This document shows positions 32,475 to 44,916 of a stretch of 64,000 bases of DNA, one piece after another. The stretch covers positions 62,001 through 126,000 of the forward strand of contig JAIXMR010000060.1 of NCBI GenBank assembly GCA_025677835.1, written 5' to 3'. The notes beneath the pieces are model-generated. The model worked only from the letters and a program-made list of their open reading frames with translations, made no database searches and was not told the origin of the DNA. Positions within the stretch are counted from its first letter, which is position 1. Each line of letters opens with the position of its first letter. This DNA comes from Sporodiniella umbellata. Lineage: Eukaryota; Mucoromycota; Mucoromycetes; Mucorales; Rhizopodaceae. A program made the translations under genes and the position numbers.

Positions 32475-35400
32475 ATGGCCAAAGTAAAATCAAAGGTTCT
32501 TTCAGTAGTTCGCAGCTTAATAACAACTCTTTTTTTTCGATAGAAACTACTAGGAAAGAAGACTGGAGAGAAAATCAAGGCAAATCGCCCTGCAAGGGCA
32601 GACTGGAAAGAAGGCGTTAAAAAGAAACAAGTTGGGGTTTCTGATATGACGCTTTTATCGAAAATCACAAACGAAGCTATCAATGAAAACCTCCAAAAAA
32701 GATGGCAAAATGCTGAAATTTACGTAGGTTTTTTAGCTACCAAATAAAACAAAAGATAGCTAACATGCTTAAATACCAACAGACATATATCGGTCATGTA
32801 TTGATTAGTGTAAATCCATTTAGAGATTTAGGGATATATACAGACGATATACTGAAAAGCTATAAAGGCAAAAACCTTTTAGAAGTAAACACAATATTTA
32901 AACTCGTGTTTTAATAGGTGGACCTGACTGTTTACTATTTTTAGATGCCTCCTCATGTTTTTGCCATTGCTGAATCCTCTTACCATCATATGAATAGTTA
33001 CAAAGAAAACCAATGCATCATTATTAGGTAACGGTTATACAAAAAAAGCTACAAAAAGCTACAAAAAGCACACAAAATAACCATATTACAATTAGTGGTG
33101 AATCAGGAGCTGGAAAAACAGAAGCTGCCAAGAGAATTATGCAGTATATCGCCGCCGTCTCTGGAGATGGCACTAACTCTTCTATCAAAGAAATCAAAGA
33201 AATGGTGTTGGCTACAAACCCTTTGTTAGAAAGCTTCGGCTGTGCAAAGACTTTAAGAAATGATAACTCCAGTCGTCACGTAAACCAAACGCATATTTGT
33301 ACAAAAGACAAAAGCTCTAAAAAGCTGAATTATAGGGAAAATATTTAGAAATCCAATTCAATACTCAAGGTGAGCCTGTCGGAGCCGTCATTACAAACTA
33401 TTTATTAGAGAAGGTAACGAATCACTTTTTTTGTTATACTACAGTTCTAACCCAATGGGCTTAGAATCGCGTTGTGGGCCAGATAGACAACGAAAGAAAT
33501 TTCCATATCTTCTATCAACTGACTAAAGCAGCACCAGCAGACTATCAACAATCTTTTGGTCTTCAAGGGCCCGAAAGCTTTCTTTATACCAGTCGAAGTA
33601 ATTGTTTAGATGTCCCAGGTATTAACGATATACAGGATTTCGAAGCAACAGTAGTAAGTTGGAATGAAAACTAGCAATATATGTATATGCATATACTCAT
33701 CCAATTTTTGTTTTGCCCAGGCTGCTATGAACGTTATTGGATTGGAACAGCACGAAAAGGATGAAATCTTTAAAATCTTGGCCGTTATTCTTTGGTTGGG
33801 TAACATAGTTTTCGTAGAAAATGATGAAGGAAATGCAGTAATATCAGATATGGATGTCGCCAATTTTGTTGCGTATTTAATGGAAGTGGATTGTGAATCA
33901 TTATCAAAGGCAGTCACCAGTCGCATTATGGAAACCCAAAGAGGTGGTAGAAGAGGGAGTGTGTATGAAGTACCTTTGAATGTATCGCAAGCCAACTCTG
34001 TGCGCGACGCCCTTTCAAAAACGCTGTACGAAAGACTTTTTGAATGGATTGTTCAACGTGTCAACGTATCTCTGCAGGCAAGAACATCTCATCAGTACAC
34101 CATTGGTGTTCTCGATATTTATGGGTTCGAGATTTTTGAGGAAAACAACTTTGAACAAATGTGTATCAACTACGTGAACGAAAAATTGCAACAGATTTTT
34201 ATTGAATTGACATTGAAAGCTGAGCAAGAGGAATACGTTCGGGAGCAGATTCAATGGACGCCTATCAATTTTTTCAACAACAAAATTGTGTGCGATTTGA
34301 TTGAAGAAAAAAGGCCTCCGGGTATCTTTGCTGCTTTGAATGATGCTGTTGCTACTGCTCATGCCGATTCCAATGCAGCCGACAATTCCTTTGTTCAGCG
34401 CTTGGGATTTCTGTCTTCTAATCCCCACTTTGAATCTAGAGGCTCCAAATTTTTGATCCGCCATTATGCTGGAGATGTATTGTACAATGTAGAGGGTATG
34501 ACTGACAAGAATAAGGACTCTCTTCTCAAAGATTTATTGAATTTGGCTACCGGCTCCTCGAATCAGTTTATTTCTCATACGCTTTTCCCTGAACGTATCG
34601 ACCCCAACTCAAAAAAGAGACCTCCTACAGCAGGCGACAAGATTAAGCTCTCTTGCAATACACTTGTCACCAAGCTTATGCAATGTCACCCCAGCTATAT
34701 ACGTACAATCAAATCAAACGATCACCGTAGTCCGTCCGAATTTGACGATAAGCGAGTTCTTCACCAAATTCAATACCTTGGTTTATGTGAAAATATCCGT
34801 GTTAGAAGAGCTGGGTTTGCTTACAGAACTGTAATCATTGACTGCAGACCACTTTGTCAGCATGAACTAATTGCTTTTTTTCTTTTTATGTATAGACATT
34901 TGAGAAATTTGTTGAGAGATTTTATTTACTATGTCCTAGTACAGGCTATGCGGGCGAGTATATTTGGAATAGGGACGCTGGTAGCGGAACTTTGGAGATT
35001 TTGAAGCATAACAACATCCCTGCAGAAGAATGGCAAATGGGTACCACCAAAGTGTTCATTAGACATCCAGAAACTGTAAGCAAATGTTGTTATTTTTTCT
35101 GCAAAAAAAAAAAAAAAAAAAAAGGAAATTGACATCTTTCCATAAAAGATTTTCGCGCTTGAGAATCTTCGCGACAAATACTGGCATAACATGGCTACTC
35201 GTATTCAGCGTGCCTGGAGAGCCTACTTAAGATATAGATTTGAGTGCGCTAAAAAAATCCAACGATTCTGGAGACAAAATAAGTACAATATCGGCTTTCT
35301 TCAAATGAGAGAATACGGCCATCAGATATTAGCTGGGCAAAAAGAAAGACGTAGATATTCTCTTGTAAGTATGAGACGTTTTACTGGTGACTATTTGGAT

Positions 35401-36968
35401 GTTCAACAAGGTTCCGGCTTGGCTACAATGATCCGAAATGCTGTTAGTCTTAAAGGAGGTGAATCAGTTGTATTTAGTATGAAGGGAAATACGCTTGTAC
35501 CAAGAGCTATGAGATCAAGCGTGCAAAGTCCTAGAACATTTGTTTTGGTAAGTTTTCAGAAATATATATAAAAAAATATTGACACACTTTTTTGTAGACA
35601 AATCAAAGTTTGCATATTATAATGGCCACAAAAAATGGAAAAGTATTGACTATGGTTGATGAAAAGTCTATCTCGTTAAATGTTATCAACAGCATTAGCG
35701 TCTCTACCCTTCAGGACGACTGGGTAGTCTTCCATATCGATAATTCCCCTGAGGGTGATACAATCATTCAGTGTACTTTCAAAACCGAGCTTTTAGCGCA
35801 TATTAGTCAACAAACTGGCGGTCGTATCAAGGTGACTGTTGCACCTCAGATTCCATATGCCAAAAAAGGAGGCAAGTCCGCTACTATGAAGTTTATAAAG
35901 GATGAAGCTGCTAAATGTGATGGTATCTATAAGAGTCACGTTGTAAAGATATGTTCTGGTGAATTACCAACTAGCCGTAAGTTTTGTGAATTTATATATA
36001 CAAAAAGAAAAGAAAAACTCAGTTTATATAACTTTAGAATCTGCTCCACCCTGTGCAAACAAAGCAAGGTCATATACTCCAAGAGCAACACCAGTGAAGA
36101 AGACAAATATTACACCTCGCCCTGTGGCAAGCCGCCCTATCTCTACCAACGTTTCACATGGGCGTTCGGTACCAGTACCTCCCCCTCCCCCTCCAGCTGC
36201 TGTTTCATCCCCCCCTCCTCCTGCTGTATCCTCAATTCCACAATACAAAGCCATATATCCTTTCAAATCTCAAGAACAAGGAGAAATTGCCTTTGAAAAG
36301 GGCGACTTGTTAGAGATTGTCGAGAAAGAAGAAAACGGTAAGAAATACACAAACAAATATGAGGAAAATTTGTTTTTACTGACTTGTGAAAAAAAAAAAA
36401 AAACAGGATGGTGGCTAGCTAAAAAAGATGGTATTGAAGGATGGGTACCAAGCAATTATTTGGAAGAATATGTACCCCCTAAAGCAGTATCTACTCCTCC
36501 CCCTCCCCCTCCTCCTGCCAGAAGAGCAATCCCCACACCACCTCAAATGAACAATGTGCCGGTGAGCCATGCACCTGTAAACGTTTTACCTGTAAATAAT
36601 ACTCCAGCTACAAGTAGCGTTCCTGCTTGGAAAGCTGAGTTGGAAGCACGCAAGGCAGCACCTGTACCCGCCACTCGTCGTGCACCGCCTGCGCCTAAAC
36701 CAAAGCCTGCAATTCCTGTCAAGCCAAACACTATGAGTAAACCAGCAGTCCCGTCACGCTCTGGCGCTGGTCCCGGTACTGCTCCGAGAGCTCCCCCACG
36801 TCCTGGAGCCCCAGGTGGTGCTCCTTCAAGTGCAGCTGCTAGCTTAGCTGACGCTGTAAGTACATGTATAAATATATTTTCATAAAAAAAAATAATAACA
36901 GTCTACATTAGCTCCGTGCACGTAGAAACCAAGCGCATCATGATGAAGATGATGACGACGAGTGGTAA
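32475..36968 (+). CDS. MYO1: Class I myosin with SH3 and acidic tail
   Basis: Fourteen exons: 32475-32483, 32544-32723, 32783-32884, 32945-33027, 33096-33279, 33336-33413, 33465-33653, 33721-34830, 34896-35075, 35149-35547, 35598-35976, 36038-36337, 36407-36855, 36912-36968; 1,232 residues. Motor: [14 protein letters not shown]-loop (split by an intron), switch I NDNSSRHGKY, switch II DIYGFE, and a TEDS-type phosphosite [11 protein letters not shown] for PAK kinases. Then two IQ motifs, the TH1 membrane-binding domain, a Pro-rich part, SH3 ([20 protein letters not shown]) and a DDDDEW tail that activates Arp2/3. It drives cortical actin patches and endocytosis. All phases agree. Confidence 0.96.
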
Positions 36969-37341
36969 AACACTTTGGTTCGTTAAAATAGAAAACCTTC
37001 CCCACTATAATTCCAAAATAGTTCTGACGGCATGTATAAATTAACACACATGTTGTAGAAAAATAAATAAAAAAGACTTTCAATAAACCCATCATCTTAA
37101 AAACAGCCCAAAGAATGAATTAAACCCGCTTGTACTCGTTATATACTGAAAAAGAAAATGCCAAAAACGAGTTATACAACACAGGTATAGATGCGTATAA
37201 GGATGGGTAAGCAAAACTTGAGTTGGTGAGACACCAATTTGAAAATAAGAGATGTTTTATGTACAAAGACCAAAACTCTGTAGATTTAATATGCGTTTAT
37301 AAATAAAGGCTTCAATCCAAGTAAACTGAAAAACCTTTTGT
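36969..37341. other. Convergent spacer between myosin I and eL32
   Basis: This 373-bp spacer separates two convergent genes. It is AT-rich and contains AATAAA-type signals on both strands. No gene was seen. Confidence 0.5.
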
Positions 37342-37803
37342 TTACTCCTGAGATCTAAGACGGGCACCAGCGTTGATGACCTTAACGTTCAATTGAGCAG
37401 CACGTTCAAGGAGAGCAACACGCTTCTTGGAGGAGACGTTGTGAGCGATTTCAGCAGCATAAGAGCGGTTGTGCATCAACAAAAGGTTGAGTTCACGGAC
37501 GTTGGAGACAACGAACTTGCGGAAACCGTTGGGCAAAAGGTTACGGGTCTTCTTGGCAGAACCATAACCAATCTTGGGCATAGGAGCTTGTCCCTTGAAG
37601 CGTCTACGCATGTTACAATCGATACCCTTGGGTTTTCTCCATGATTCCTATAGATTCAACCTTTTTCGTTAGTTTCCTTCTCCAACTGTCCAATTCAACA
37701 AGATAATACATACACCGACACGCATGAAACGGTTAGATTGGTGACGTTTGAAGGTAGCAGTGCGCTTCTTCACGATGGTGTGCTTTACGGCAGGAGTGAC
37801 CAT
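37342..37803 (-). CDS. RPL32: 60S ribosomal protein eL32
   Basis: Exons 37714-37803 and 37342-37647 (131 residues). [20 protein letters not shown] continues through the splice ([16 protein letters not shown]) into [20 protein letters not shown] and [13 protein letters not shown], which is eL32 over its full length. It belongs to the large ribosomal subunit. Codon use is strongly biased, as in eEF2 and eS6. A GA microsatellite lies just upstream of the start. Confidence 0.97.
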
Positions 37804-37879
37804 TTTTAAAGCTAAACAAAGAGATGTTTAGAATCTGTTTCTTTTCCTCCAATTGTGTGTTCCAAAGTAAAGAGAGAAG

Positions 37880-37881
<2 letters not shown>

Positions 37882-37910
<29 letters not shown>
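37882..37910. repeat. (GA)n microsatellite in the RPL32 promoter
   Basis: An AG/GA dinucleotide run sits about 80-110 bp upstream of the eL32 start codon. It may act as a nucleosome-excluding or factor-binding tract; that role is inference. Confidence 0.8.
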
Positions 37911-37914
<4 letters not shown>

Positions 37915-38472
37915 AAGTAACTGTTTAGTCTGACTAACGTAAACAATGAAAAGTTGCTATTTGTTTTCCTTTCTGTTTTCTATGGGGTACAATGTATTGC
38001 GTTTGTTTGTAGTTTCGTAATTCATCGTTGGTTTTGTCTCGCTTGGCTGATTGTTACTGTATATCTCCATTATGTCTTACGATTTCCATCCTTTTATGTT
38101 TAATCCTTTTCTTTTGTTCTCTCTCTCTTTTTTTTTTTAAAAAAACAAGCCTTTTTGTTTTCCCTTTACTGAGGACAGATGGATGTTTTTGTTTTGTTAT
38201 TCAACATTATCTTTACCTTCTTTGATTGATGCTGGAAGAGGAAGGTCTTTTTTGGGCTTACTGACCTTCAGTTTTGTTTCAATCTTCTTGAGCCTACTCT
38301 CTTTTCACGAGACTCCGGTCAAATTTGCCGGAATTTCTGAGTTTTTCTCGGTCCGAACAGTTTTTGATGACGCATCTTTTTTTTTTTTGAGCGGGCCCAT
38401 GAGAGAGCTGTACTTGTAAACTGTATTTTCTTTTTTTTTTTTTTTTTGAAAGCTTACAATAAAAATTACAAA

Positions 38473-38715
38473 ATGGCTGCTGGAGGATTCGGATTTCACC
38501 CTCACTTCCCAGGATTTACTCATCGTTTTGTTGGAAAAGCCTTAGGAGCCACCATGTGGTTTTGGATGATGTACCGTGCTAGAGAAGACGGACCCGTTCT
38601 TTTGGTAATAATACAAAAACGACCTTAAGACTTGTCAAGGTGACTGACACAAGTTTACTTTTAGGGCTGGAGACATCCTTGGGAACACCACGGCGATCAT
38701 GACGAACACCATTAA
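38473..38715 (+). CDS. Small membrane protein, complex I beta-subunit-like (NDUFB2-type)
   Basis: Exons 38473-38604 and 38665-38715 (60 residues). MAAGGFGFHPHFPGFTHRFV, then a short hydrophobic helix (LGATMWFWMMYRAREDG) and a His/Asp-rich end (GWRHPWEHHGDHDEHH). The LMWFW-like helix with charged tail resembles the single-pass accessory subunit NDUFB2 of NADH:ubiquinone oxidoreductase, inner mitochondrial membrane. The protein is shorter than animal NDUFB2, and the assignment is by pattern only. The phase-0 intron has consensus ends. Confidence 0.6.
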
Positions 38716-39914
38716 ACAATGCAACACAATTTTTCAATAAAAGAGGGTCTACTATTTACCCTCCCTCTCCTTTCGAACAATTACAGCTCTGATGATGACC
38801 TTCTGTTAGGAAGCATTTACAAATAGCCTTCTTATTTCTTTCCACTTTTTTCTTTTTTCTTTTTTTTGTTTGATTTTTCTGGAACGAATTAAGCCTAGAA
38901 TCGATTGTATTTTGGAAGATTGTAGACTTCAACATTACAAGACTCGTAGGTTGGTTTACGTGTGTTGAAAGTGCAAAAAAAAAAAAAAAAAAAAAAAAAA
39001 CAAACAAAACAAAAAAGAGACAGAAAACAATACTTTCTATGGAAAGTTCTTTTTTCTCATGAGCTATATGCACACCTTTGGTCTTTTAATGGATTCAAAA
39101 CGTAAAGCCCCTTTGTTCTGAAGAGAGAACCAAGCTTTTTAGCGGCAATATACAGCTTAGAACAACATACCAGCATGCTTTGTACTTTAGATATCTTTTC
39201 TGATGCCTTTCAACACACAATCAGTATATAATCAATAAAAAGGACCGGCAAAAGTCTGTGCTTTTTGTCATTTTTATTTTGAAACCTGACTTCATTATGA
39301 TTTCAATGAGTGCTTTCGGTTTTCTACTCGGAAAACACTTTCCCGAGAAGTTTTTTGTAAGGAGTTTGATCAGATAACTCTATTTGTCAATCATAAAACG
39401 AACCAAATGATGAATATGTGTAACTGAGCCATGCAAAAAAAAAAAAAAAAAGAAACGCGGGGAGAAAATGGAAAAAAGAAACTCTGACAAATATTCATCA
39501 CTTTCTAGGTGTGTTTACCTGCTGACAGTGAACGGCATAATGACTCATCAGTACTTTGACTTTATCAGATTTTTTTATCCTAAACGGGTAGATAGAGAGC
39601 GGACGTAAGTTCAAGCAAAGCAAAGCCCTATCTCAGCTTTTACTTCTGAAATAACCGAGATAGGCTACAGTGCTTGTTGATAACAGAGGGAAAAAACAAA
39701 AGTAAAAATATCACCAAATTTGGACCGATGGTGTTTTTAAAATACTCACAATAGCTTTTCTTTATCAGATTTTTTTTTTTTTTTTCTTTTTTCCTTTTTT
39801 CTTCTTTTTTTTCTCAAAAAAAAAAAAGGAAGAAAAACAGTAATAACACCCACTCTTTTTTGCCTTTACCCCTTGCAGATTGAATTTTTTCAAATACATA
39901 AACTATAAATAAAA
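38716..39914. other. Intergenic region with homopolymers
   Basis: About 1.2 kb without a supportable gene. Poly-A at 38975-39000 and poly-T/poly-A near 39770-39830 produce only artefactual Lys/Phe frames. The mitoferrin promoter should lie at the right end. Confidence 0.5.
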
Positions 39915-40919
39915 ATGGCTGAAGATTATGACTATGAATCCCTGGGACAAAACGCTACTTTAACTCAAGATGCTATGGCAGGCGCTTTGGCAGGTATCGC
40001 AGAGCATTGTGCTATGTATCCTGTGGATAGCATAAAAGTAAGAGAAAATTCTATTGTTTTTTGTAACTATTTTTGGTTTTTGTGTCTTACTAAGATCTTG
40101 AAAAAAAAAAAAAAAAAGACTCGGATGCAAGTCATCCCGACAATAGCCAATGTAGGTATAGAAGCTCATCCTATAGTCCTACACACCACAGCTCATACAA
40201 AGATTGCAACCCGCCATCTTTGGCGAGGGGTTGGTTCAGTCGTGATGGGTGCAGGACCAGCCCATGCGCTGTATTTTGCTACTTATGAAGCGTGTAAGGA
40301 GCGGTTTGGAGCCAATGCAGTAGGCCAACATGTGTTATCTACGGCTACCGCTGGTGCATGCGCTACCTTTGTTCACGATGCGTTTATGAATCCGTTTGAT
40401 GTGGTGAAGCAACGTATGCAACTTCATAGCAATACAGCAAGATCAGTGGCTTTATGCGCCCGCCAGGTCTATTTGAAAGAAGGGTGGCGAGCATTCTATG
40501 TTTCGCTGCCAACGACATTGACAATGTCGGTTCCTTTTCAATCAGTTCAATTCTCAACCTATGAATACCTTCGTAAGGTACTAAACCCAAAAGGCACCTA
40601 TGACCCAAAGACACATGCCATTGCAGGTTGTCTAGCTGGTGCCTTTGCTTCTTCAATCACCACACCACTCGATGTGGTCAAGACCTTGCTTCAGACCCGC
40701 GGTCAATCGAATGATCCTCGAATTCGAACTGCTTCCGGCCTTTGGGAAGCAGCAGGTATCATCAAAGAACGCTATGGCTTTGCTGGCTTCTTTCGAGGAT
40801 TCAAACCAAGAGTCTTGACACATATGCCGAGTGCTGCTATTAGCTGGAGTGTGTATGAATATTTCAAGTATTTTATCAGCGCCTCTATCAAAAACGACGA
40901 AAGTTACCTTACATTGTAA
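39915..40919 (+). CDS. MRS4: Mitochondrial iron carrier, mitoferrin (MRS3/4 type)
   Basis: Exons 39915-40037 and 40119-40919 (307 residues). The intron (GTAAGA..AAAG) falls inside the first carrier signature, which then reads YPVDSIKTRMQV. The second and third signatures are NPFDVVKQRMQL and TPLDVVKTLLQTR. Three repeats of two helices make the six-helix solute carrier of the mitochondrial inner membrane. GAGPAHALYFATYE and the N-terminal AGALAGIAEHCAMYP are typical of mitoferrins, which import ferrous iron for heme and Fe-S assembly. Confidence 0.93.
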   Translation: MAEDYDYESLGQNATLTQDAMAGALAGIAEHCAMYPVDSIKVRENSIVFCNYFWFLCLTKILKKKKKKTRMQVIPTIANVGIEAHPIVLHTTAHTKIATRHLWRGVGSVVMGAGPAHALYFATYEACKERFGANAVGQHVLSTATAGACATFVHDAFMNPFDVVKQRMQLHSNTARSVALCARQVYLKEGWRAFYVSLPTTLTMSVPFQSVQFSTYEYLRKVLNPKGTYDPKTHAIAGCLAGAFASSITTPLDVVKTLLQTRGQSNDPRIRTASGLWEAAGIIKERYGFAGFFRGFKPRVLTHMPSAAISWSVYEYFKYFISASIKNDESYLTL

Positions 40920-41491
40920 ACAAAACCTCTTCATTTTATACATTTCCTATACTTTATACCATTTCTCTTTCTCTCCCCTTTCTGTAATATCTATTTCTAA
41001 AGAGCAAACATGATACATATCTACAACAATACTCTTAAACTAGTTTTTTTTTTTTTTTTTTTTTTGATAACCAGTGTGCGATCCTGATTTGTGTTTATCA
41101 TCTCGATGTTATCATTGTATGACTTGAACACAAAGTACATACGCGTTTGTATTTGGAAGGTTACACACTGAATGGCCCATAGCGCAGTATCTTTTGTCAA
41201 GTGCTATGCACAAGAAAACAGATAGTGACAGAGCCGTCCGCCTTTGTGAAGGGTATTGACTCTTGGGGGTTTAAAAAAAGAACCTATTGTAATTTTCCTG
41301 TGTTTATTTAACGTTCAGGACATAAAAGCTTTGTTCTTCACTCTGTTGAAAAACAAAAGTAACTTAAAAAAAGATGTTTTTGTTTTGTTTTTTTTTAGAA
41401 ATGTTTATGTTCTCAAGAAAAATAGAGAAAGAATAGAAAATATAAAAAAAAAAGAGAGGAAAAAAAGAGGGTGTGGATTTAGAAGAAGCAA
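40920..41491. other. Convergent spacer
   Basis: This 572-bp spacer lies between the convergent mitoferrin and SR-protein genes, with a T-tract at 41045-41065. No gene-like frame was seen. Confidence 0.5.
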
Positions 41492-42847
41492 TTAATCTTC
41501 TCTAGGAGCGCTATGAAGAAGGGTTAAAAGGTTTGGTATATATTTAGGCTTTTGTTTGTTTTACCTTGCTTCACTGCGAGCAGGAGATCTAGAGGGGGAC
41601 CCGCCAGTAGAGCGGACAGGAGAACGAGAACGACTTCTGGATTCAGACGTAGCGCGTCTTCTATCACGGCTGTCTTCACGCTCAACACTGTCTTCTCTAC
41701 GAGATCGCTTGTGGCCTCCACGAGAGCCAGAGCGAGAACGAGAGACGCTGGGAGAACGACGACGGCGACGAGGGGGGGTTCTGCTGCGAGAAGGAGAGCG
41801 ACGACGGCGACGAGGGGGGCTACGGCTACGGGACTTGGAGCGAGAACGAGAACGATGAGAAGAGCGGGAAACCTTGTTGGTGTCCTGAAAGGTATGGTCA
41901 GTTGTGCCTCCTTGATTTTTCGCTATACACTTACTTCGCGAAGTTGAACTCGCTGACCGTTCAATTCACGATCGTTCAATTTCTTAAGAGCATATTCCAT
42001 ATCGTCACGAACATGGAATTCGACAATACTAACAGGAGAAATAAACATCAACATCTATCGACTCGTACAAATAACTCACCCTTCTGAGGGACGATCGCGG
42101 GAAATATCGGCAAAGGTAACTTCACCAGCTTTGCGCATCATGTCTTTAAGGTCCTATGTAAGAGTTTCCCAAGAAAGACAAAAGCCAACAGAGAGCGAGA
42201 GAGTAGAGAAGGGATAGCGTAAGAGAAACAGAATAATCAAGAATTAAGCACCCCCAAAGGTATAGAGAAGTTGGTATCTTGCCCAAAGGCTGAAGACCAA
42301 GGTTTTTTAAAAGAAAGGGAAGAGGGGGTGACAAATAGAGCGGTCCGTACCTGCCAGTTTGTTCCGGGTGCAATGTTTTCAACAAGAAGTCGGTAATGAG
42401 AGCGACTTCTATTTAAGTGAACAATAAAAGAGAATGATAGAATACATACAAAGTAGAAAGTTTAGTGATGAAAAGGGCATTAACAAAACAGCTTGAATTT
42501 ACCTATCATTTCCACGAGTACGTCTTTCGTCATGACGACGAGTGCCTCTGGCGAGTTCGACGATTAATCTATTTGTAGGATGATTGTCAAGTTTTGTTTT
42601 ATATTGTTTTCTTTTTAAGAAAAAAAAAAAGCAAAAGACTAGTGAATTGTTACCTTTCACCAAGGAAGTTTCTGCCGTGGAAATCATAAACAACGTCTTT
42701 AGCGTCTCTTTCCTCAGCAAATTCAACAAAGCCGAAGCCAGATTTCAAGTTGACTTCACGAATGTCGCCATAGTTTTTAAACAAACGTTCAATATCACGT
42801 CTAGAAGCGTCGCGAGAAAGACGACCAAGATAAACTCTCGAAGACAT
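41492..42847 (-). CDS. SR splicing factor with two RRMs
   Basis: Seven exons: 42654-42847, 42503-42568, 42351-42408, 42080-42153, 41935-42028, 41565-41884 and 41492-41510 (19 nt); 274 residues. RRM1 has RNP2 VYLGRL and RNP1 KSGFGFVEF. A short Arg-rich hinge follows, then a second RRM (YRLLVENIAPGTNWQDLKDM) with the invariant WQDLKD of SR pseudo-RRMs. The C-terminus is a long RS domain. This is the SRSF4/5/6 and S. pombe Srp2 layout, a nuclear pre-mRNA splicing regulator. A tiny last exon encodes only the acidic end after the RS region. Confidence 0.93.
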
Positions 42848-43409
42848 CTTTAAATTCAATAAAAAAAAAAAAGAAAAAGAAAAAAAAGTAGGGAAAGAGA
42901 GACTAAAAAAAACGAGCCAATAATTTCCTAATAAAAGCCACCCTTACCAATCCAATCTTTTTTTTTTTTTTTGATGCCTGTACGCCAATCAGCTTTGACT
43001 AATTTTTTTAGAGTGATATCCTGTAAGCCCTGACTAATTAACTCCACCCCCCCTCCCTTTGATGATGACAAGACAATGATTACATATTTTGTTTTTTTTT
43101 TTTTTTTTTTTTTTTTTTTTGTATATTTTTATATATAAACTTCAATAAATAGTAGATTGCAATCTGTTCTAAGCCAAAAAATAAAAAATAAAAAAAAAAG
43201 AAAGAAAGAAAGCATAAGACAAGCGACTCATTGATTTATTTGATAGAAAATTTGCCCACCCAAACTTTTTATTATCCATGTATTAGTAGTGTTGTTATGA
43301 TACAAAATAAAAAACAAATAAAAAGATAGAAATGTTCTGCTTTCTTTTTTTTTGGTTTTCCGCATTTGTTTGTTGTTTTTACTTGTCCGATAGATTCATG
43401 AAAGGAGTC
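42848..43409. other. Spacer between SR-protein and CDC42 genes
   Basis: About 560 bp containing a 29-nt T-run (43092-43120) and AATAAA-like motifs for the end of CDC42. No gene was recognised. Confidence 0.5.
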
Positions 43410-44189
<780 letters not shown>

Positions 44190-44224
44190 GTCTTTAGAAA
44201 TTCAGTGAAAAAAATAAAAAAGAA

Positions 44225-44265
<41 letters not shown>

Positions 44266-44916
44266 GCAATGAAAAGTAGAAATAAATAAAATAACAGAAA
44301 AGAAAAGCAAATTTTTTTTTTTTTTTTTTTTTTTTACTAAACAACGAACCAAAAAAAGAAATCAAAAAAGTGATTTATTTTTTATATTTATTTTTCTCTT
44401 GTTTCCCTTAAAAGGCACATAGATTTTTCTGTAATTCTTTTAAGGTGTCATCTCCTCAATATGGCTTTGGCACGTTTTTTTTTTTTTTCTTGGGTATTCA
44501 ACGTGTATTGTTTGGCGCATCCACCCCTTTAATACTCCGACCACGATAAAATGTGGTTTTTTGGTTGAGACATATTAGGTCCGTTTAGAATCGACAAAAT
44601 ACTCTAATGGCGGTTTTAACACAGGGGGGAGAGAGAGAGAGAGAGAGGATCGTCTGAGGGAGTGCTGGATAGAAGATGATTGGATGCTATAGGTTCGTGG
44701 GCCTTCGGAAACTCAAATCAACCAAGGCATAAGCTGTTTAAGGTAGCAAGAAGCATGGAAGAGAGTTGGGTTGCCAAAAAATTTTTTTTTTATTTTTATT
44801 ATTATTATTGATTATTTTTGAGTGAAAAATAAAGAGTTGAAGATTCTATAAAATGTTTTATTGAAAACAAGAAATATATATACAAAACTGTTTTTTTTTT
44901 TTTTTTTTTTTTTTTT
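44190..44916. other. Spacer with (AAT)n microsatellite
   Basis: Contains an AAT/TAA trinucleotide run at about 44225-44265 immediately upstream of CDC42, a T-tract at 44312-44335, and a GA run at 44632-44647. No gene was supported. Confidence 0.6.

Noticed and set aside
41556..41947. Arg-rich plus-strand frames opposite the SR protein
   Set aside because: They arise from the antisense of the RS-domain codons. The minus-strand RRM and RS model is fully in phase.
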